The position numbers were made by a program, and so were the translations under genes. 64,000 nucleotides of DNA, taken from NCBI RefSeq assembly GCF_019145495.1, contig NZ_JAHSTU010000001.1:744001-808000 (forward strand). The letters are read 5' to 3'. Shown piece after piece: positions 59,334 to 64,000 of this stretch. Positions within the stretch are counted from its first letter, which is position 1; the number at the start of each line of letters is the position of its first letter. The notes under the pieces were generated by a model. That model saw nothing but the letters and a program-made list of their open reading frames with translations, ran no database searches and was not told the DNA's origin. Source of the stretch: Pseudomonas azerbaijanoccidentalis. GTDB taxonomy: Bacteria > Pseudomonadota > Gammaproteobacteria > Pseudomonadales > Pseudomonadaceae.

Positions 59334-60312
59334 ATACCCGTGGCTGTTAGTGCTGCTGCCATTGCCGTGGCTGGCCTACCGCTATCTGCCCGATTACCGC
59401 GAAGCGCGAAGCGCCGTGCGCGTGCCGTTTTTTGGCGCCATGAGCCGTGCTGTGGGCGAAGCGCCCAGTAAAGCCGGTACCCGCAGCAATGCCTGGCAAT
59501 TGCTGCTGAACCTGCTGGTGTGGGCGCTCCTGCTATTGGCAGCGGCGCGGCCAGTGTTCGTCGAGAAACCCATCGAGCGCCAACAACCGGTGCGCGACTT
59601 GATGCTCGCGATCGACTTGTCGCAATCCATGGAAACCACGGACTTCACCGACGCCAGCGGTCAGAAAATCAATCGCCTGGCGGCCGTCAAGGAAGTGGTG
59701 CACGGCTTTATCGACAAACGCAAAGAAGACCGCCTCGGCCTGATCGTGTTCGGCAGCGGTGCGTACCCGCAGGCGCCGCTGACCCTTGACCACGCCAGTC
59801 TGTCGCTGTTGCTGGACGACACCGGCATCGGCATGGCCGGCCCCAACACGGCGATCGGCGATGCCATCGGCCTGAGCCTGAAACTGCTGGACAAGGCCCA
59901 CGAACAGGAGAAAGTCTTGATCCTGCTGACCGACGGCAACGACACCAGCAGCGCCATCACCCCGGACCACGCAGCCGAGATGGCCGCCGCCAAAGGCGTG
60001 GTGATTCACACTATCGGCATCGGCGACCCGAACGCCGAGGGCGAAGCCAAGGTCAACCTGCAAGGCTTGCAGGACATTGCCAAAACCACGGGTGGGCGTT
60101 TCTTCCGCGCCGAAGACCGCCATGCACTGGATCAGGTCTACAGCACCCTCGACCAACTCACCCCGCATCAAGTGAAAACCCTCAGCCACCAACCCAAGCG
60201 TGATCTGTTCTGGTGGCCGCTGGGCGCGGCGATTGCGCTGCTTGCGCTGTATCACTTGTGCGCCATGCTGCGCCCGCGTCTGTCCATAATTCGCCAGCGG
60301 CAGGAGGCCTGA
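59320..60312 (+). CDS. Von Willebrand factor A membrane protein (BatA-like)
   Basis: A 330-aa inner-membrane protein. An N-terminal helix (LEYPWLLVLLPLPWLAY), a second helix at about 50-75 (WQLLLNLLVWALLLLAAARP), the VWA domain at about 85-280, and a C-terminal helix (LFWWPLGAAIALLALYHLCAM). The MIDAS metal site is complete: DLSQS in MLAIDLSQSMETTD, Thr in AGPNTAIGDAIGLSL, Asp in LLTDGNDTSSAI. I chose the ATG at 59320 (MWQLEYP). This is the BatA half of the MoxR-Bat system. Confidence 0.9.
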   Translation: MWQLEYPWLLVLLPLPWLAYRYLPDYREARSAVRVPFFGAMSRAVGEAPSKAGTRSNAWQLLLNLLVWALLLLAAARPVFVEKPIERQQPVRDLMLAIDLSQSMETTDFTDASGQKINRLAAVKEVVHGFIDKRKEDRLGLIVFGSGAYPQAPLTLDHASLSLLLDDTGIGMAGPNTAIGDAIGLSLKLLDKAHEQEKVLILLTDGNDTSSAITPDHAAEMAAAKGVVIHTIGIGDPNAEGEAKVNLQGLQDIAKTTGGRFFRAEDRHALDQVYSTLDQLTPHQVKTLSHQPKRDLFWWPLGAAIALLALYHLCAMLRPRLSIIRQRQEA

Positions 60313-60313
60313 G

Positions 60314-61894
60314 ATGGAGATCAACCTCAGCGACTTCCACTTCTTGCGCCCTCTCTGGCTGTTGCTGCTGCCCTTCGCCGCGCTGCTGCCGCTGCTGTGG
60401 CGGCGCAGCCAGGACCTGCAACGGCGCTTGCGCAGCAACATCGCCGAACACTTACTGCCACACCTGTTGATCACGCCGAAAGATCAGCACTGGCTGCGCC
60501 CCGTGCACCTGGTCTGCGCGTTGCTGGTGCTTGGCTCGGTTGCCGCCGCAGGGCCGACCTGGGAACAGGACCGGCCGGACTTTCTGGAGAACCGGGCGCC
60601 GCTGCTCATTGCCATCGACCTGTCGCCCTCCATGGATGCCAACGATGTACAACCGACGCGCCTGGAAGCCGCCAAACACAAGCTGCATGACCTGATCCAG
60701 CGCCGCGCCGGCGCCCGCAATGCGCTGATCGCCTACGCCGGCAGCGCCCACCTGGTACTGCCGCCCACCGACGACCCGGCTCTGCTCGACACGTTCATTC
60801 AGGCACTAAGCAGCGACCTGATCGGCAAACCCGGCAAAGACGTCGGCGCAGTCATTGATCAGGCCAAACGTCTATTGGCCGCAGAAAAAACACCCGGCAC
60901 CCTGCTGTTGATCACTGATGGCGCAGACACCTCGGCCCTCGGCGTTCTGGATAAAAAACTCGACAACAGCGCGCTGCAAGTGTTGATTCTGGCCGTCGGC
61001 AGTGAGGACGGCGGCATCATCAACGATGCCAGTGGCCAGCCGCGCATCGACAGCAATGGCCGCCCTGAACTGGGCAGTTTTGATCAAGGCGCGCTAAAGC
61101 AGTTGGCGTCTGCGCTGGATGCGCCGCTGGGCAGCCTGACGCTTAACAACGACGATCTGGACTGGGTCGAACTGCATGCTCGCCAACACTTCCAGGCCGC
61201 CAGCGACGAACAGCGCGAATTGCACTGGAAAGACGCCGGCTACTGGATCTGCTGGCCACTGCTGCTGATTGCGTTGTTCAGCGTGCGCAAGGGCTGGAGC
61301 CTGAACTGGATGGCCGGCCTGCTGCTGGCCGTGGGGCTCGGATTGCAACCGGCACCGGCGCAGGCCAACGCGTTTACCGATGCCTTTTTCACCCGCGACC
61401 AGCAAGGTCGCTGGGCCTTTGAGCACGACCACCTGCCGCAAGCCGCCGCCCTTTTTGTCGACCCCTACTGGAAAAGCGTCGCTGCCTACCATGCCGCCGA
61501 TTTCGACTTGGCATTGGCCAGCTTCGCGCGGCTGCAAACCCCGCAGGCGTATTTCTACCTGGGCAACATTTATGTGCGGCGCTTCAAGTTCGACCAGGCC
61601 ATCGCGGCCTACACCCAGGCCTTGAAGTTGCAACCGCAATTCCCCGAAGCCACGGCCAACCTTGCCTTGGCCATCGCGTTGCAGAAAGACACCGAGGACG
61701 CGGAGAAAAACGCCCCTGAGGTCAAACCCGACGAGATCAAAATGGACAAGGCGCCGGGCAAGGGTCAGAGCAAATCGGTGCAGACCGAACAAGCCGCATC
61801 GGATGAGCAATGGCTGCAAAACCTCAGCACGTCACCGGCGAAGTTCCTGAAACAGAAGTTCAGCTTGCAGGATCAAGCGGGGGCCAAGCCATGA
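60314..61894 (+). CDS. VWA-TPR protein (BatB-BatC fusion-like)
   Basis: A 526-aa protein starting one base after the previous stop. Two N-terminal helices precede a VWA domain (about 80-290) with DLSPS in [16 protein letters not shown] and [11 protein letters not shown], but the Thr site reads [19 protein letters not shown], without the expected Thr. After further hydrophobic segments (about 305-345, [18 protein letters not shown]) come TPR-like repeats ([40 protein letters not shown]). The C-terminus is Lys/Glu/Asp-rich and disordered ([20 protein letters not shown]). This combines functions that are separate BatB and BatC proteins elsewhere. ATGA overlap with the BatD-like gene. Confidence 0.88.
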   Translation: MEINLSDFHFLRPLWLLLLPFAALLPLLWRRSQDLQRRLRSNIAEHLLPHLLITPKDQHWLRPVHLVCALLVLGSVAAAGPTWEQDRPDFLENRAPLLIAIDLSPSMDANDVQPTRLEAAKHKLHDLIQRRAGARNALIAYAGSAHLVLPPTDDPALLDTFIQALSSDLIGKPGKDVGAVIDQAKRLLAAEKTPGTLLLITDGADTSALGVLDKKLDNSALQVLILAVGSEDGGIINDASGQPRIDSNGRPELGSFDQGALKQLASALDAPLGSLTLNNDDLDWVELHARQHFQAASDEQRELHWKDAGYWICWPLLLIALFSVRKGWSLNWMAGLLLAVGLGLQPAPAQANAFTDAFFTRDQQGRWAFEHDHLPQAAALFVDPYWKSVAAYHAADFDLALASFARLQTPQAYFYLGNIYVRRFKFDQAIAAYTQALKLQPQFPEATANLALAIALQKDTEDAEKNAPEVKPDEIKMDKAPGKGQSKSVQTEQAASDEQWLQNLSTSPAKFLKQKFSLQDQAGAKP

Positions 61895-63318
61895 ACGCTC
61901 TGTTGAATCGAGTGGCGGCCATCGCTAGCAGGCTAGCTCCCACACTGTTTCTATATGCACCACAAATCCCCTGTGGGAGCGAGCCTGCTCGCGATAGCGT
62001 GCGCAAAATCAGCAGAATATTCGGCACCGTGCTTATTACCCTGATCAGCCTCAATACCCATGCGGCCGAACCCGAACTGAAAGTCCTCGCCCACCTGCAA
62101 TCCAACGAACCGGCCATGGTCGGCAGCCTCGTCGAACTGCAACTCGACGTGCTCACCGACACCTGGTTCACCAGCGCCCCCACCCTGCCCGACCTGAAGC
62201 TGCCCGGTGCACTGGTGATGCCGCCTGATGGCCATGCTGAACACATTAATCAGAACGTTGATGGCAAGTCCTACAACGGCATGCGCTACAGCTACCTGAT
62301 CACCCCGAACCTGGCGAAGGGCTTCGATATACCGCCGCTGACGGTGCGCGCCACGCCCGGCCAGGCCACTGCCGAATTGAGCGCACAGAGCCAACCCGTG
62401 CAGTTCACTGCGACCCAACCGCCAGGTTTCCAGGCGGGGGAACCCGTGCTGGTGGCCCAAGGGTTGCGCTTGACGCAAAAAACCATCAATTCGGCCACCC
62501 CGCTGAAGGTTGGCGACAGCATCACCCGTGAACTGACGCTCCAGGCCGACGGCGCCCTGGCCATGTCGTTGCCCACGCCCACACTGGTTGATATCCGCGG
62601 TTTGAGCCGTTACGCGAAGTCCCCGCAGGTCAATAACCTGGATGACGGCCGGGGCAATTTCAACGGTGGCCAACGCATCGATACTGTGACGTACCGGATC
62701 GACGCTGAGGGGCATTACAGCCTCCCGCCCATCGCCGTGAAATGGTGGGATGCCGGCACCCGGCAAACCCGCACGGCACAAGTGCCTGCGATCGATTTCG
62801 ACGCCGCCGCCAACAGCGCCTACAAACCGGTGTTCTCAATCACAGAAGACCTGAAAAAACTCGGCCAGCAAAACAATCTGCACCTGTCCGGCTACGGCTT
62901 CGGCGCATTGGCGTTGCTTCTCTGCATTGCCGGGCTTGGCTGGTTCGCGCGTCCATTTTGGTTGCGCGCTCGCAGTGCCTGGCAGGCTCGGCGCAGTGCC
63001 CGGCACACGGAATGGCTGCAATCGGCTGACTACGCCTGGCAGCAAATCCCCTCGCAACTGGACGCCACCCCTGCGCAATTGAGTGCGGTGTACCTGTGGA
63101 CCCGTCGCAGCCACAAGACCCTGAAACTCACCAGTCTGGGTCCGCGACTGCAAGCACTGTTACGCGCCTGTTACGGCCGCCAGCCAACAAAAGATCAGGC
63201 AATGCACCAACTCAAGAAATCCTTGACTACGCTGCATAGTCAGACCGAACGCGACAAACAATCAGTTGCTCCCGCGCTGCGACCACTCAATCCCGTTCAC
63301 GAGAAGGATTTCCCATGA
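61891..63318 (+). CDS. BatD-like oxygen-tolerance protein with a REPIN in its N-terminus
   Basis: Up to 475 aa. The body has the BatD Ig-like beta-sandwich arrangement ([100 protein letters not shown]), a late membrane helix ([19 protein letters not shown]), and a cytoplasmic tail. The ATG at 61891 overlaps the previous stop (ATGA), but codons 10-35 are REPIN sequence. A classical signal peptide begins only at the GTG at 61999 ([20 protein letters not shown] form, cleavage after HAA). Which start is used is open. Confidence 0.87.
   Translation: MNALLNRVAAIASRLAPTLFLYAPQIPCGSEPARDSVRKISRIFGTVLITLISLNTHAAEPELKVLAHLQSNEPAMVGSLVELQLDVLTDTWFTSAPTLPDLKLPGALVMPPDGHAEHINQNVDGKSYNGMRYSYLITPNLAKGFDIPPLTVRATPGQATAELSAQSQPVQFTATQPPGFQAGEPVLVAQGLRLTQKTINSATPLKVGDSITRELTLQADGALAMSLPTPTLVDIRGLSRYAKSPQVNNLDDGRGNFNGGQRIDTVTYRIDAEGHYSLPPIAVKWWDAGTRQTRTAQVPAIDFDAAANSAYKPVFSITEDLKKLGQQNNLHLSGYGFGALALLLCIAGLGWFARPFWLRARSAWQARRSARHTEWLQSADYAWQQIPSQLDATPAQLSAVYLWTRRSHKTLKLTSLGPRLQALLRACYGRQPTKDQAMHQLKKSLTTLHSQTERDKQSVAPALRPLNPVHEKDFP
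61918..61996. repeat. REPIN at the 5' end of the BatD-like gene
   Basis: GCCATCGCTAGCAGGCTAGC with TCCCACA at the left and TGTGGGAGCGAGCCTGCTCG with CGATAGC at the right are inverse copies, inserted 27 bp after the ATG of the gene. Confidence 0.9.
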
Positions 63319-64000
63319 TGAACCCGATATCACTGCGCCAGTTTCACGGGTTTAAGTTTTTGCTGACAGTGGCCTTGAGCCTGCCCCTGCTGGTACAAGC
63401 TGCCGAGCCACTGCCCTCCTGGAACGACGGCCCGTCGAAGAAGAACATCATCGAGTTCGTCCAGGCCGTGACCGATCAAAGCAGCAAGGACTTCGTCAAA
63501 CCCGAGGATCGCATCGCGGTATTCGACAACGACGGCACCTTGTGGAGCGAGCAACCGATGTACTTCGAATTGCTGTTCTCCCTTGAAGAGGTCAAGCGCA
63601 CGGCACCTCAACACCCGGAATGGAAAACCACCCAGCCCTTCCAGGCCGTGCTCGAGAACGACCACAAGGCCCTGGCTGCCACCGGCATGGATGGCCTGCT
63701 GAAAATCGTTGGTGCGACTCACTCAGGCATGACCACCGAAGCCTTTGACGATTACGCCAAAACCTGGCTGACGCAGGCGCGCCACCCGAAGACCGGCAAG
63801 CCCTACACCGAAATGATCTTCCAGCCAATGCTGGAAATGCTCGACTACCTGCGCAGTCAGGATTTCAAGACCTACATCGTGTCCGGTGGCGATACCGGCT
63901 TCATGCGGGCCTTCGCCGAGAAGGTCTACGGCATTCCACCCGAACAGGTCATCGGCACCACGTTCGTCACAACGTTTGATTACAAGGACGGCAAGGCGTC
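63315..64000 (+). CDS. Exported HAD-family phosphatase (partial at window end)
   Basis: The first 228 residues of a haloacid-dehalogenase superfamily hydrolase. A signal peptide lies at about 1-29 ([18 protein letters not shown]). HAD motif I is [20 protein letters not shown] (DxDGT: Asp nucleophile and second Asp), and motif [21 protein letters not shown] (Ser). Motifs III and IV would be beyond 64000. The pattern fits a phosphoserine-phosphatase-like, periplasmic acid phosphatase family. The start overlaps the BatD stop (ATGA), with a second ATG one codon later and AAGGATT upstream. It closes the visible part of the MoxR-Bat operon, whose downstream end is not known. Confidence 0.82.
   Translation, partial: MMNPISLRQFHGFKFLLTVALSLPLLVQAAEPLPSWNDGPSKKNIIEFVQAVTDQSSKDFVKPEDRIAVFDNDGTLWSEQPMYFELLFSLEEVKRTAPQHPEWKTTQPFQAVLENDHKALAATGMDGLLKIVGATHSGMTTEAFDDYAKTWLTQARHPKTGKPYTEMIFQPMLEMLDYLRSQDFKTYIVSGGDTGFMRAFAEKVYGIPPEQVIGTTFVTTFDYKDGKA

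Overview
The window is high-GC DNA from a fluorescent-group Pseudomonas. The evidence is a PvdQ-type pyoverdine acylase, a MuxABC-OpmB-type efflux operon, DUF3203 and MocR-type genes, a split trehalose/alpha-glucan locus with the gene content known from Pseudomonas, and about a dozen REP/REPIN palindromes of Pseudomonas type. No tRNA, rRNA, CRISPR array, prophage or insertion sequence was seen. The window opens inside one gene and closes inside another.

Layout: (1) 1-8.4 kb: the C-terminus of a large toxin-like protein with an HExxH motif, an orphan FecR, pvdQ, a Fur-like regulator, small membrane and lipoprotein genes, a DUF411 metal-binding protein with a CopR-type box upstream, a DedA-like membrane protein, an exported alpha/beta hydrolase and a D-2-hydroxyacid dehydrogenase. 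(2) 9-34 kb: the alpha-glucan/trehalose region. The plus-strand operon glgA-treZ-malQ-treY-DUF2934-glgX makes and trims alpha-glucan and converts it to trehalose. The minus-strand operon glgE-treS(maltokinase)-glgB turns trehalose into maltose-1-phosphate and then into branched glucan. Between them lie a PIG-L deacetylase, an EEP-family phosphodiesterase, and two paralogous autotransporters, one of which lacks a passenger. (3) 34-42.6 kb: a proline-rich peptide, MgtC, DUF3203, CcoG, a MocR regulator, a lower-GC cassette of two unknown genes, an SDR and an MHYT-GGDEF-EAL protein. (4) 42.9-51.9 kb: the RND efflux operon muxA-muxB-muxC-opmB, every junction an ATGA overlap. (5) 52-53.3 kb: tpx and a YciI-like gene. 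(6) 53.5-64 kb: a co-directional locus of outer-membrane barrel, 37-aa peptide, DUF1254 protein, second barrel, MoxR ATPase, DUF58, DUF4381, two von Willebrand A proteins (the second with TPRs), BatD-like protein and HAD phosphatase. Gaps are very short or are stop/start overlaps.

The most unusual observations are these. Two REPINs lie inside coding sequences of the Bat-like operon: one adds about 31 residues to the DUF4381 protein, the other separates the annotated start of BatD from its signal peptide. The DUF1254/double-barrel/MoxR-Bat locus looks like one envelope operon of unknown job. The lower-GC cassette at 38.5-39.3 kb contains an unrecognised 222-aa protein preceded by a 54-aa gene. 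All functions are inferred from reading the sequence; no database search was possible.
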